Notes: generated by a model from the sequence alone, not told the origin. Positions 1 through 6,331 are shown, counted from the first letter of the stretch. The stretch: 12,771 nt of DNA from Candidatus Woesearchaeota archaeon (GCA_016181325.1 JACOZO010000046.1:1-12771); one strand, 5' to 3'. Numbers and translations are program-made.

Positions 1-776
1 AAATCTTTCAATGCTGCAGAAGCGCAAATTGCAGCAATTGCATTAACGCTGTAAGGTGATAATACTTTCTTGATTATCCTGATGTTGTTTTTGCTTGAAA
101 TTATATAGCCTAATCTTAAGCCGGCAAGCCCAAATGCCTTGGAAAACGTCTGAGTAACAAATAGATTATCATATCTCCTAATCAAAGGAATAGAGGTTTT
201 GCCATAGAATTGGTAATAAGCCTCGTCTATTAAAACCAAGGCGCCATTTTTTTTAGCTTTCCTGACAATTCTGAATATGTCATTCTTCTTAATGGAGGTT
301 CCAGTAGGATTATTTGGATTGACTAAGACTACCATCTTGGTTCTCTTATTGATCGCTTCAAGAATTTCATACGCCGGAAAACTTAAATCCTGATTGTATT
401 TTATTTCTTTTATTGCAGCTTCATTAAGCTGCGCATAGAATTTAAACATTGCATAAGTCGGAACCGGGATAATAATCTCATTTTTGCCTTTTTCTGCGTA
501 TGATTCAATTATAGCCTTAATAGCCTCATCAGTTCCGTTAGTCGGCAAAATCTCTTCTGCAGTTACATTGCAATATTTAGCTAATTCTTTACTTAATTGT
601 TTATATTCCGGATAGACTGACAAATCATTTTTTCTTACATTTCCTAATGCCTTGATTACGCTTGGGGAGCATCCTATTGTATTCTCATTGAAGTCTAATC
701 TCAAAGAGCTTTCCCTGCCGGAAGTTGGCGGCCTGTATTCCTGCATTTCAATTACTGCTTGTCTTGGCTTAATCAT
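1..776 (-). CDS. hisC: Histidinol-phosphate aminotransferase (HisC), 3' end beyond the window
   Basis: PLP-dependent fold-type I aminotransferase that converts imidazole-acetol phosphate and glutamate to histidinol phosphate in histidine biosynthesis. My reading of the minus strand from the ATG at 776 gives 258 uninterrupted codons to the window edge. It contains LDFNEN near the N-terminus, the NPNNPTG motif, IDEAYYQF, and the PLP-lysine segment TFSKAFGLAGLRLGY. These are standard for the HisC family, and the C-terminal domain is cut off by the edge. The start overlaps the end of hisG by 8 nt (ATGATTAA, 769-776), so translation is probably coupled and the two genes form one operon. A GTG three codons upstream is the only other start in this frame. 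HisC and related aromatic or HPA aminotransferases are hard to separate by sequence, but the hisG neighbour supports HisC. Confidence 0.88.
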   Translation of the reverse strand, partial: MIKPRQAVIEMQEYRPPTSGRESSLRLDFNENTIGCSPSVIKALGNVRKNDLSVYPEYKQLSKELAKYCNVTAEEILPTNGTDEAIKAIIESYAEKGKNEIIIPVPTYAMFKFYAQLNEAAIKEIKYNQDLSFPAYEILEAINKRTKMVVLVNPNNPTGTSIKKNDIFRIVRKAKKNGALVLIDEAYYQFYGKTSIPLIRRYDNLFVTQTFSKAFGLAGLRLGYIISSKNNIRIIKKVLSPYSVNAIAAICASAALKD

Positions 777-1350
777 CTTTAACACCTATGATAACAAAAT
801 CGCTTTCAAAGATCTTATCGTAAACTTCCAGATTTGCATTTTTCATTGATGCGCCGGAATATACTATATCTATTATCAAATCTGATAATCCATTGCCGTA
901 AGCTGACTCAGTAGAACCAGCCAGGTATAGTTTTGTAAACCTGAATCCTTTGTCCTCCAGGGCATTAAGGTATTTTTTGGAAATGTTTTTGTACTTGGAG
1001 TTGATGCAAACTCTGAGTGTTTTAGGCAAATCTTCTAATTTACTGTCTTTTGGGCCAAGCAAACATAAGACCGGCTTTCCAAAAAGCGCTTTCTTGTCAT
1101 TCCAGTCAATTGTCTTGAAAACTGCAAGATTAGAATTATATTTAGAAAGCTCATATTCCCTGAATAAGTCCCTTCCTGTCAGTCCTATTACTTTTTTACT
1201 GTTTCGGGATAATTCCTCTATTATAAATGGAATATCCTCTCCTCTTGATATCACAGTTCTATCTTTAGGCGGGTTGCCTAAATATTGCAGCGCTATCTCT
1301 GCATAACCTGCCAAGCCCTTATTGTTTGGCACTACAATGAATACAATCAC
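769..1350 (-). CDS. hisG: ATP phosphoribosyltransferase, short form (HisG)
   Basis: First enzyme of histidine biosynthesis, joining ATP and PRPP. The 193-aa product begins IVFIVVPNNKG, the usual HisG N-terminal strand, then has GEDIPF, VIGLTGRDL and the C-terminal signature STESAYGNGLSDLIIDIVYSG followed by NANLEVYDKI. It stops about where the catalytic region ends, so it resembles the short form (HisGS), which in bacteria needs HisZ; no hisZ is present in this window. The start is doubtful. The only in-frame start near the conserved N-terminus is GTG at 1350, without its own Shine-Dalgarno, while a strong AGGAGG at 1378-1383 serves an ATG at 1372 in another frame. It lies downstream of tRNA-His and overlaps hisC by 8 nt. 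Confidence 0.9.
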   Translation of the reverse strand: MIVFIVVPNNKGLAGYAEIALQYLGNPPKDRTVISRGEDIPFIIEELSRNSKKVIGLTGRDLFREYELSKYNSNLAVFKTIDWNDKKALFGKPVLCLLGPKDSKLEDLPKTLRVCINSKYKNISKKYLNALEDKGFRFTKLYLAGSTESAYGNGLSDLIIDIVYSGASMKNANLEVYDKIFESDFVIIGVKDD

Positions 1351-1372
1351 TGGCTGATGCCATGTTTTCCAT
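1319..1372 (-). other. 17-codon ORF with strong Shine-Dalgarno overlapping the hisG start
   Basis: AGGAGG at 1378-1383, five nt before an ATG at 1372, opens a short frame MENMASASDCIHCSAKQ that ends in TAA at 1321-1319, inside hisG. It could be a leader peptide that feeds ribosomes to the hisG GTG by reinitiation. Alternatively, hisG may really begin at this ATG and one base is wrong between 1351 and 1372. It has only one His codon, so a classical histidine attenuator is unlikely. Confidence 0.35.
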
Positions 1373-1394
1373 TTTTGCCTCCTACTATTTAAAG

Positions 1395-1466
1395 GGCGGC
1401 AGGCGAGAATCGAACTCGCGCCAAGCGGGCCACAGCCGCTTATTCTACCACTATACTACTGCCACC
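1395..1466 (-). tRNA. tRNA-His (anticodon GTG)
   Basis: The minus strand folds as a full cloverleaf. Acceptor GTGGCAG pairs with CTGCCGC (one G-T pair), and the anticodon stem AGCGG/CCGCT holds loop CTGTGGC with anticodon GTG. The T arm is GCGAG-TTCGATT-CTCGC. An extra G before position 1 faces C73, the identity pair of tRNA-His, so G-1 is genomically encoded. CCA is not encoded. The D stem is weak (two wobble pairs and an A-A). It sits directly before hisG on the same strand, about 22 nt before the Shine-Dalgarno-led ATG, so it may share a transcript with the histidine genes. Confidence 0.95.
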
Positions 1467-1785
1467 ATATTGTTTTGTATTATGTCATTTTAATGTTAAA
1501 TTTTAGTCAGTTTAAAACAAAAAGCAGATATTGAACTAAACAATGCAAGAATTTCAGCAATGATGGTGAATGGAAACAGAACTATCCAGAAGATTAAAAC
1601 CAGTCAAATTAAAGAAGTATGAACTATTTAAATCAGAATAAAATTTGTCCACAATGAATATAATCAGCTCCTTTCATAGCTACATTGCAGGAAGCACTTA
1701 TATTTAAATCTTTCTGTTACTACTTTTATATGGTTAAAAATCAATGTAGAAAACCTTAAATATGTGTACACATACACATACACAG
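1467..1785. other. Intergenic region, 319 nt, between tRNA-His and vapB
   Basis: No long ORF. On the plus strand there are TATA-like boxes at 1625-1632 (TATTTAAA), 1701-1708 (TATTTAAA) and 1756-1763 (TTAAATAT). Each lies 29-30 nt before an ATG: 1654 (17 codons), 1730 (9 codons) and 1786 (vapB). The tRNA-His promoter should lie around 1490-1500 on the minus strand, but I see no clear box there. Confidence 0.5.
1756..1774 (+). promoter_or_regulatory. vapB promoter with overlapping palindromic operator candidate
   Basis: TTAAATAT at 1756-1763 begins 30 nt before the vapB ATG at 1786, placing the transcript start at or next to the start codon (leaderless). Overlapping it, 1761-1774 is a perfect 14-bp palindrome, TATGTGTACACATA, followed by ACACATACAC repeats to 1784. 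Antitoxins of this kind usually repress their own promoter, and this is where such a site would be. Confidence 0.5.
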
Positions 1786-2028
1786 ATGGGAACAAAAACA
1801 ATCTCAATCATGGACGATGCATATGAGCTTCTGGTCAGGCACAAGAAGCCAAATGAGAGCTTCTCTGAGGAAATCAGAAGGCTTGTGCCTAAAAAGGGGA
1901 ATATAATGGAATGCGCCGGATTGTGGGCTGACATGAGCGACAAGGAAACTGAGGAGATGGAGAAGACCATAAATCGGCTCAGGAAAAATTCCACTAAATC
2001 CCTGTTTAGGAGGGTTGAAGAGCTATGA
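1786..2028 (+). CDS. vapB: VapB-type antitoxin (DUF217-like)
   Basis: An 80-aa antitoxin. The N-terminus TKTISIMDDAYELLVRHK followed by ESFSEEIRRL matches the archaeal VapB/DUF217 family, a DNA-binding N-terminal half. The charged C-terminal half is expected to wrap the toxin. I chose ATG 1786 over 1762 because the family starts at MGTKTI and the TATA box 30 nt upstream would start the mRNA at 1786. The stop overlaps the vapC start by 4 nt (ATGA), the classic toxin-antitoxin arrangement. Confidence 0.85.
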   Translation: MGTKTISIMDDAYELLVRHKKPNESFSEEIRRLVPKKGNIMECAGLWADMSDKETEEMEKTINRLRKNSTKSLFRRVEEL

Positions 2029-2423
2029 TATGCCTGGATACCGCATTTATAATTGATTTCCTGAAAAACAAGCCAGAGGCGGTCAAGGCCTGCAGCAATA
2101 TAAGTGATGAGCAGCTTGCGACCACAGCTGTAAATATCTTTGAAATTGTTTTTGGAATACTCAGGAAAAAACAGGCAGACCACAGCAATGAATTTAACGG
2201 GCTAATGAACCTTTTAAATAATACTATTGTGCTGAACCTCAACTATAATTCCTCCGTCAAAGCGTCAGAAATAGCAAGCGATTTAGTAAGGAAAGGCCAA
2301 GAGATAGAATCTCACGACTGCCTTATTGCAGGGATAATGCGGAGTAATGATTGCAGCAGAATAATTACAAGAGACATGGAGCATTTCAAAAGGATAGAAG
2401 GAATTAAAGTAATAACCTACTAA
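2025..2423 (+). CDS. vapC: VapC PIN-domain ribonuclease toxin
   Basis: A 132-aa PIN-domain protein. It has the four expected acidic metal ligands: D5 (ICLDTAFIIDFL), E40 (VNIFEIVFG), D98 (SHDCLIAG) and D117 (IITRDMEHF). VapC toxins cut RNA, often tRNA, when released from VapB. Length is normal for the family. It is translationally coupled to vapB by ATGA. The next gene is on the opposite strand and ends 11 nt away, so the pair stands alone. The RNA target cannot be told from sequence. Confidence 0.9.
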   Translation: MICLDTAFIIDFLKNKPEAVKACSNISDEQLATTAVNIFEIVFGILRKKQADHSNEFNGLMNLLNNTIVLNLNYNSSVKASEIASDLVRKGQEIESHDCLIAGIMRSNDCSRIITRDMEHFKRIEGIKVITY

Positions 2424-2434
2424 AAAATAATCAT

Positions 2435-2794
2435 TTACTCCTGCACATACTCAAATCCCATTGCAAGGGCAAGCTCCGCCTTCTTCAGCTCTTTCCCAAG
2501 ATAAGCTGCGTGGTCTAAGACTTTGAACCAGTTCCTCTTGTGCTGCTCGTCATACTTGAAGACTGCGACATACAGGTCCTGCGCCCTTTTGCCCCTGAAC
2601 TCTTTCTGGATGACATGCTTGTAGTCGCAGACTGCAACGCCGATCTCATGGGTGTCCCAGTAAATCTTGATCAGGGTATAGCAGCCGTCGTCGTTCCTGT
2701 GGTCTTTATAGTCATCGTACGGCTTTGCGCGTATGACTTCAAAATCATCGGCTGTCTTCTTGTCCTTTACCCACGCGGGCTTGTCGATTGGCAT
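2435..2794 (-). CDS. DUF4346-like small protein
   Basis: A 119-aa soluble protein. The middle has NDDGCYTLIKIYWDTHEIGVAV and the C-terminus has HAAYLGKELKKAELAL ending in YVQE. The HAAYLGxELxKAExAL pattern is what I recall for DUF4346, a domain otherwise found at the C-terminus of MtrA- or dihydropteroate-synthase-like archaeal proteins; here it stands alone. Function is unknown, and a tie to pterin metabolism would be a guess. The ATG at 2794 is supported by TTTAAATA on the minus strand (2825-2818), beginning 31 nt upstream, which implies a leaderless mRNA. Confidence 0.6.
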   Translation of the reverse strand: MPIDKPAWVKDKKTADDFEVIRAKPYDDYKDHRNDDGCYTLIKIYWDTHEIGVAVCDYKHVIQKEFRGKRAQDLYVAVFKYDEQHKRNWFKVLDHAAYLGKELKKAELALAMGFEYVQE

Positions 2795-2817
2795 AATTTC
2801 AACAAGACTTTGATTTG

Positions 2818-2825
2818 TATTTAAA
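2818..2825 (-). promoter_or_regulatory. TATA box for the DUF4346-like gene
   Basis: TTTAAATA on the minus strand begins 31 nt before the ATG at 2794. It fits the leaderless pattern of this window. Confidence 0.6.
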
Positions 2826-2855
2826 TCTTTTTAGGGAAAAAATAGAAATTTAAGC

Positions 2856-3218
2856 CTATGGCGATCTTTCTTCTTCAGGTATAATGTCCTGCCAGGAAGG
2901 CACCGTGTCAGTAATAGCAGCACTGTACCACAATCGGGCATATTGGCCACCTGATTGAGTCAAGCCATTTAGGTATTGGCTAAGTTCTCTTATCTTAGGA
3001 ACGCCCTTACGCTGTACCAGCATCTCCAGCCTGACTCTCTGTGTGACACCTGTGTATCGCATGCCTTCACCAAGCGCATCCGGCTGCGTTCCTGATAAGG
3101 TTTGGACTTTACTCCAAGTGACATCAGCAAAACCAAGCCTTGCTAATTCGTCTTGCACAAGATCTAATAAGATGTGGTCAATCACAACCTTAACTTCGTA
3201 ACCTACCATTTTAGACAT
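2856..3218 (-). CDS. Small protein, possibly P-II-like (ferredoxin-like fold)
   Basis: A 120-aa soluble protein I cannot place with certainty. The order of segments resembles the P-II/GlnB superfamily: a first strand and helix (EVKVVIDHILLDLVQDELARLGF), then VTWSKVQTLSG where P-II has its TEVKG strand before the T-loop. A second strand and helix pair follows (VRLEMLVQRKGVPKIRELSQYL), then LTQSGGQYARLWYSAAITDTV. It lacks the conserved T-loop tyrosine and the ammonium-transporter context, so nitrogen sensing should not be assumed. TTTAAATA (3244-3237 on the minus strand) begins 26 nt before the ATG at 3218; ATG 3209 is an alternative start. It is more GC-rich than the flanking spacers. Confidence 0.65.
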   Translation of the reverse strand: MSKMVGYEVKVVIDHILLDLVQDELARLGFADVTWSKVQTLSGTQPDALGEGMRYTGVTQRVRLEMLVQRKGVPKIRELSQYLNGLTQSGGQYARLWYSAAITDTVPSWQDIIPEEERSP

Positions 3219-3236
3219 TAAGAAACTATTATCATT

Positions 3237-3244
3237 TATTTAAA
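3237..3244 (-). promoter_or_regulatory. TATA box for the P-II-like gene
   Basis: TTTAAATA on the minus strand, 26 nt before the ATG at 3218 and 35 nt before the next in-frame ATG at 3209. It stands back to back with the endonuclease Q promoter in a 123-nt spacer. Confidence 0.5.
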
Positions 3245-3311
3245 TCTTGCTTATGCATTGCGGTTTTGTCACCCTGTTCCAGTCAAAATATTTGTGCAGT
3301 TGTGTGAAAAC

Positions 3312-3319
3312 TTTATAAA
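3312..3319 (+). promoter_or_regulatory. TATA box for endonuclease Q
   Basis: TTTATAAA begins 30 nt before the ATG at 3342, consistent with a leaderless transcript. Confidence 0.6.
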
Positions 3320-3341
3320 AGCAAACTAAACAATCTATTAT

Positions 3342-4613
3342 ATGAAACTATTCGCAGACCTCCAGATACATTCCAGATTCAGCCGTGCAACCAGCAATGC
3401 CTTAACACTGCCAAACATCGAGAAATGGGCAAGGATAAAAGGATTGAATCTTCTTGGAACCGGCGATTTCACGCATCCAAAATGGCTTGCCGAGCTGAAA
3501 GAATATCTGGCAGAGGACGGAAGCGGAATTCTTACTTCAAAGACCGGATTCAAGTTTGTTTTGCAGGGTGAAATCTCAAATATTTACACGCAGGATGGGA
3601 AAGGAAGGAGAATTCATACTTTGCTGCTTGCAAAAGATTTTGACACGGTGCGGCAAATAAATGAAAAGCTGCTGAAAAAAGGCAGACTGGATTACGACGG
3701 CAGGCCCATTTTTGGCTTTACGTGCATCGAGCTTGTCGAGATGATGAGGGACATCAGCGACGATATTGAGATAACTCCGGCGCATTGCTGGACCCCCTGG
3801 TACGGCATCTTCGGCAGCATGTCGGGATTTGATTCTGTGGAAGAATGCTTCAAGGATCAAGCCAAGCACATCTATTCAATCGAGACCGGGCTTTCAAGCG
3901 ATCCTGCAATGAATTGGAGGCTTTCAAAGCTTGACAGATACACTTTGCTAAGCAGCTCTGACGCCCACAGTTTCTGGCCGTGGCGCCTTGGAAGGGAATG
4001 CAATGTTTTTGACATTGACTTAACTTACGATAATTTAATAAAAGCAATAAGGACAAAAAAAGGATTCACTGAAACTGTTGAAGTTGATCCCAATTACGGC
4101 AAATACCATTATGACGGCCACAGGAACTGCAATGTCTCGATGTCGCCCGAAGAGTCAAAAAAGCACAATGGCATCTGCCCAAAATGCAGGCAGCCGATGA
4201 CTATTGGCGTGCTGAACAGGGTTGAGCAGCTGGCTGACAGGCCGGAAGGCTTTGTGCCGAAAGACGCCGTTCCGTTCAAGTCACTGATTCCGTTGTCGGA
4301 ACTAATTGCGGCATTAAACGGCAATTCAGTCTCATCACAAAAAACAATGAAGGAATTCTATAATATAATAAATCAATTCGGAAATGAATTTAATATCCTG
4401 ATCAGCGCTAATGAGAGTGAATTGAAAAAATATGCAGATGAGAAAATTGCTGATGCTATAATGAAAAACAGGGAAGGGAAAATAAGGATAATTCCAGGGT
4501 ATGACGGGGTCTACGGGGTGCCGGTGATTGACGGGATGCAGAATAAAAAGAATTTGATGCAGCAGGAAACTCCAGAGACTAAACAGCAAAAGGGGCTCCA
4601 TGAATTTCTGTGA
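3342..4613 (+). CDS. Endonuclease Q (PHP-domain DNA repair nuclease)
   Basis: EndoQ nicks DNA on the 5' side of deaminated bases (uracil, hypoxanthine, xanthine) and AP sites, opening an alternative repair path in archaea and a few bacteria. The 423-aa length matches the family. The PHP metal-binding N-terminal region shows DLQIHSRFS (6-14), GTGDFTHPKW (39-48), E77, PAHCWTPW (146-153) and SSSDAH (204-209). A zinc-binding section follows, with H260, C263, C279 and C282. The last residues QKGLHEFL (416-423) fit a PCNA-interacting PIP box, and EndoQ is known to work with PCNA. The ATG is fixed by TTTATAAA 30 nt upstream. The gene appears intact and monocistronic. Confidence 0.9.
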   Translation: MKLFADLQIHSRFSRATSNALTLPNIEKWARIKGLNLLGTGDFTHPKWLAELKEYLAEDGSGILTSKTGFKFVLQGEISNIYTQDGKGRRIHTLLLAKDFDTVRQINEKLLKKGRLDYDGRPIFGFTCIELVEMMRDISDDIEITPAHCWTPWYGIFGSMSGFDSVEECFKDQAKHIYSIETGLSSDPAMNWRLSKLDRYTLLSSSDAHSFWPWRLGRECNVFDIDLTYDNLIKAIRTKKGFTETVEVDPNYGKYHYDGHRNCNVSMSPEESKKHNGICPKCRQPMTIGVLNRVEQLADRPEGFVPKDAVPFKSLIPLSELIAALNGNSVSSQKTMKEFYNIINQFGNEFNILISANESELKKYADEKIADAIMKNREGKIRIIPGYDGVYGVPVIDGMQNKKNLMQQETPETKQQKGLHEFL

Positions 4614-4636
4614 TGCCACGTCGACAAATCGAAACC

Positions 4637-4644
4637 TTTAAATA
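4637..4644 (+). promoter_or_regulatory. TATA box for the 76-aa repeat protein
   Basis: TTTAAATA preceded by GAAACC, a good BRE-TATA pair. It lies 82 nt before the ATG, so the mRNA should start near 4667 and carry a leader of about 50 nt, unlike most genes here. Confidence 0.55.
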
Positions 4645-4718
4645 GATGCTTCATACTATCTTCTGTTAAGACCGTCGGGGGTTTTGATCTTAATACAAAT
4701 AAACAGGAGGTAATAAAA

Positions 4719-4949
4719 ATGGGAGAAGTAGTATGCAGATGCAACATAAAGAGGCAGCCTGGATATCTCTATTTTGTAAACAAGAATGGGGATGCTGCCA
4801 GGGTGGCTATGGCAAGAGCCGGCAAGAAGTCCAGCAAAAAGCAGGAAGTGCTGCACAAGTGCGGAGTAACCAGAAAGAAAGGATATCTATACTTCATCGA
4901 CAAGAAGGGAAATGTCGCGATGGCCAAGATGGCAAGAGGCAGAAGGTAA
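4719..4949 (+). CDS. Basic 76-aa protein with an internal tandem repeat
   Basis: Not recognised by name. It is two copies of one unit of about 28 residues: C8 to G35 contains KRQPGYLYFVNKNGDAARV, and C48 to R75 contains RKKGYLYFIDKKGNVAMAK. They are joined by a Lys/Ser linker (36-45). Shared features are a leading Cys, GYLYF, a D/N-K-x-G turn and an A-x-MAR end. It is strongly basic with very few acidic residues, so nucleic acid or ribosome binding is plausible but unproven. Expression seems set up to be high: good TATA box, leader, GGAGG at 4708-4712 with a 6-nt gap to the ATG, and its own terminator. Both halves are intact. Confidence 0.8.
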   Translation: MGEVVCRCNIKRQPGYLYFVNKNGDAARVAMARAGKKSSKKQEVLHKCGVTRKKGYLYFIDKKGNVAMAKMARGRR

Positions 4950-4983
4950 TCTGTCCTTTAAATGCTTGTTGGATATAAATCCC

Positions 4984-5010
4984 CACAGCTTGCTGTGATT
5001 GGGTTTTTTA
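4984..5010 (+). terminator. Hairpin plus T-run terminator after the 76-aa protein gene
   Basis: CACAGCTTGCTGTG (4984-4997) forms a hairpin that can extend through CCC/GGG. It is followed by six T (5004-5009), with further T-rich sequence inside the end of the opposite-strand gene. Confidence 0.55.
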
Positions 5011-5931
5011 TTTCTTATTTTTATTTTCTAATCTTATTATCGACTTAACAGAATTAATGGCCACCTCTATCTGGGCATCTGTGGGGCTTTTGGTTGTAAT
5101 CTTCTGCAGCAATATGCCCGGCAGCGCGATCATCCTGAAGAAAAGCCTGTCATGGAACCTGTCGCTCGCCTTCAGTATCTCATATGAGACTCCTGCAATC
5201 AGCGGCACAAAGGACACCCTGACAAGAAAAAGAACCGCTTTTCTCGGCAGCAGATTCAGCCCGGCAAACTCCGGAAAAAGGTAGTTAACGATGGATGGAA
5301 TCACTGAGAAGGCAAGTATGCTGACAATCAGCACTAGAAATATGAATGATGTCCCGCACCTCGGGTGCATTGTCGGAAATTTCCTCACATTTTTTGCGTT
5401 CAATTCCAGGCCCTTCTCATGGCAATGAACCGCCATGTGCTCAGCGCCGTGGTACCTGAACAATGTTTTTACATCGGACATGAATGATATTGCAGCGATG
5501 TAGAGCACAAAAAACAGTATCCTGATCATGCCGTCAATCAAATTGAAATAGAATGGGGATGACTCCTCCCTGAAGCCGATCCAGCCGGTCAGGAAATATG
5601 GGATTCCGATGAATATAACGATGACGGCGGCCATTGAAAACGCAATTGTAAAAGCCATCTCCTTTTTCGTGATTTTTTCATCTTCATCTCCGGCCTGCTC
5701 TGCCGACCACATCAATGATTTCATTCCGATAGAAAGCATGTCAACTAGATTGAAAAATCCCCTGATTACAGGCTTTTTAAGAAATTCTGAGCTTCTCGAC
5801 TTCAGCTTCTCTGTTTTTGAGATGATTTTTCCTTTTTTCCTCACGCTGACGGCATAGTAATTCTGGCTCTTTATCATAACGCCTTCTATGACCGCCTGGC
5901 CGCCGATTTTGAGAATATCCCTGCTTTTCAT
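5008..5931 (-). CDS. DUF1385 (YqhQ-type) membrane protein
   Basis: A 307-aa protein with the DUF1385 signature near its start, KIGGQAVIEGVMIKSQNYYAV. It also has the histidine- and cysteine-rich motifs YHGAEHMAVHCHEKG and FPTMHPRCGTSF, expected to bind metal. About four membrane segments are visible: near FSMAAVIVIFIGIPYFL, IRILFFVLYIAAISF, FIFLVLIVSILAFSVI and VLFLVRVSFVPLIAG. The biochemical role of the family is unsettled. The open frame extends upstream to 6006, but I place the start at ATG 5931. TTTAAATA on the minus strand (5962-5955) begins 31 nt before it, and family members begin just before KIGGQAV. The upstream part reads as low-similarity sequence and would not be transcribed. Confidence 0.87.
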   Translation of the reverse strand: MKSRDILKIGGQAVIEGVMIKSQNYYAVSVRKKGKIISKTEKLKSRSSEFLKKPVIRGFFNLVDMLSIGMKSLMWSAEQAGDEDEKITKKEMAFTIAFSMAAVIVIFIGIPYFLTGWIGFREESSPFYFNLIDGMIRILFFVLYIAAISFMSDVKTLFRYHGAEHMAVHCHEKGLELNAKNVRKFPTMHPRCGTSFIFLVLIVSILAFSVIPSIVNYLFPEFAGLNLLPRKAVLFLVRVSFVPLIAGVSYEILKASDRFHDRLFFRMIALPGILLQKITTKSPTDAQIEVAINSVKSIIRLENKNKK

Positions 5932-5954
5932 TGCATAACTCATTTTCCAGCAGT

Positions 5955-5962
5955 TATTTAAA
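5955..5962 (-). promoter_or_regulatory. TATA box that fixes the start of the DUF1385 gene
   Basis: TTTAAATA begins 31 nt before ATG 5931 and only 19 nt before ATG 5943. This favours the 307-residue form. Confidence 0.6.
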
Positions 5963-6006
5963 TGTATTGCACATATAGACTCTGTCCCGAATGTCAGTTT
6001 TGCCAT

Positions 6007-6320
6007 AAATTATGCGAGCATCTATGCCTTTTATATCAAGCCAAAAGGAAACCCTGAAAAATGCAAAGCATTTTTGGGGCACCGAAAATCCTATGGATTT
6101 TCCCGTGTTACAATGGGAACCACCGCAGGTGGTGCCGAACTCTGTTCGAGTATTTTGGCTTTTCATAAGTACGTAAACATGCGAGCCGATGGCAAAACCG
6201 AGCCTTTGGCGAGATTCTGGACAGAGTCACACATATCTTTTCAAATAAAAACATTTCTTCGCGCCGGCAAGAGGGAGCATTTGCCGCGGCAATCTGACAT
6301 AGGCCAATTTCCTGCAAAAA
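6007..6320. other. Non-coding spacer of about 310 nt, rich in inverted repeats
   Basis: No convincing ORF on either strand. It holds the candidate structured RNA (6036-6164), an ATGCGAGC direct repeat (6012-6019 and 6179-6186), and more short triloop hairpins (GCC-GAT-GGC, GCC-TTT-GGC, GAC-AGA-GTC) between 6185 and 6226. It also has a perfect 12-bp palindrome TTGCCGCGGCAA at 6281-6292, whose left half also pairs with CGGCAA at 6265-6270. Confidence 0.5.
6036..6164 (+). ncRNA. Candidate structured non-coding RNA
   Basis: Closed by AAGCCAAAA (6038-6046) pairing with TTTTGGCTT (6153-6161). Inside are AAAAATGC/GCATTTTT (6057-6075, 8 bp), GAAAATCC/GGATTTTC (6084-6102, 8 bp), ACCACC/GGTGGT (6119-6133) and CGAAC/GTTCG (6136-6148), all perfect with three-base loops. 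GGCACC (6078-6083) can pair with GGTGCC (6131-6136) in competition with the 6119-6133 hairpin, so two folds are possible. A TATA-like ATAAATTA at 6005-6012 is about 30 nt before the left arm of the outer stem. It matches no RNA family that I recognise; I looked for RNase P, SRP and tRNA signatures. The strand is assigned from the promoter only. Confidence 0.4.
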
Positions 6321-6323
6321 GCA

Positions 6324-6331
6324 TATATAAT
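6324..6331 (+). promoter_or_regulatory. TATA box for nrdR
   Basis: TATATAAT lies 36 to 29 nt before ATG 6360, giving a leaderless mRNA or one with only a few leader bases. Confidence 0.5.

Noticed and set aside
1761..1784. CRISPR or tandem-repeat array from the ACACAT repeats
   Set aside because: Only two or three 6-nt units next to a palindrome; better read as an operator.
4733..4978. 81-aa ORF overlapping the 76-aa repeat protein
   Set aside because: Off-frame shadow; the 76-aa frame has the Shine-Dalgarno and a clear internal repeat.
5932..6006. 25-residue N-terminal extension of the DUF1385 protein
   Set aside because: It covers the TATA box and the expected transcript start, and the family begins at the later Met.
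6036..6240. Possible RNase P RNA, SRP RNA or split tRNA
   Set aside because: I did not find the GAGGAAAGTCC/ACAGAAA elements of RNase P RNA, the SRP helix 8 motif, or a T-arm with a pairing stem.
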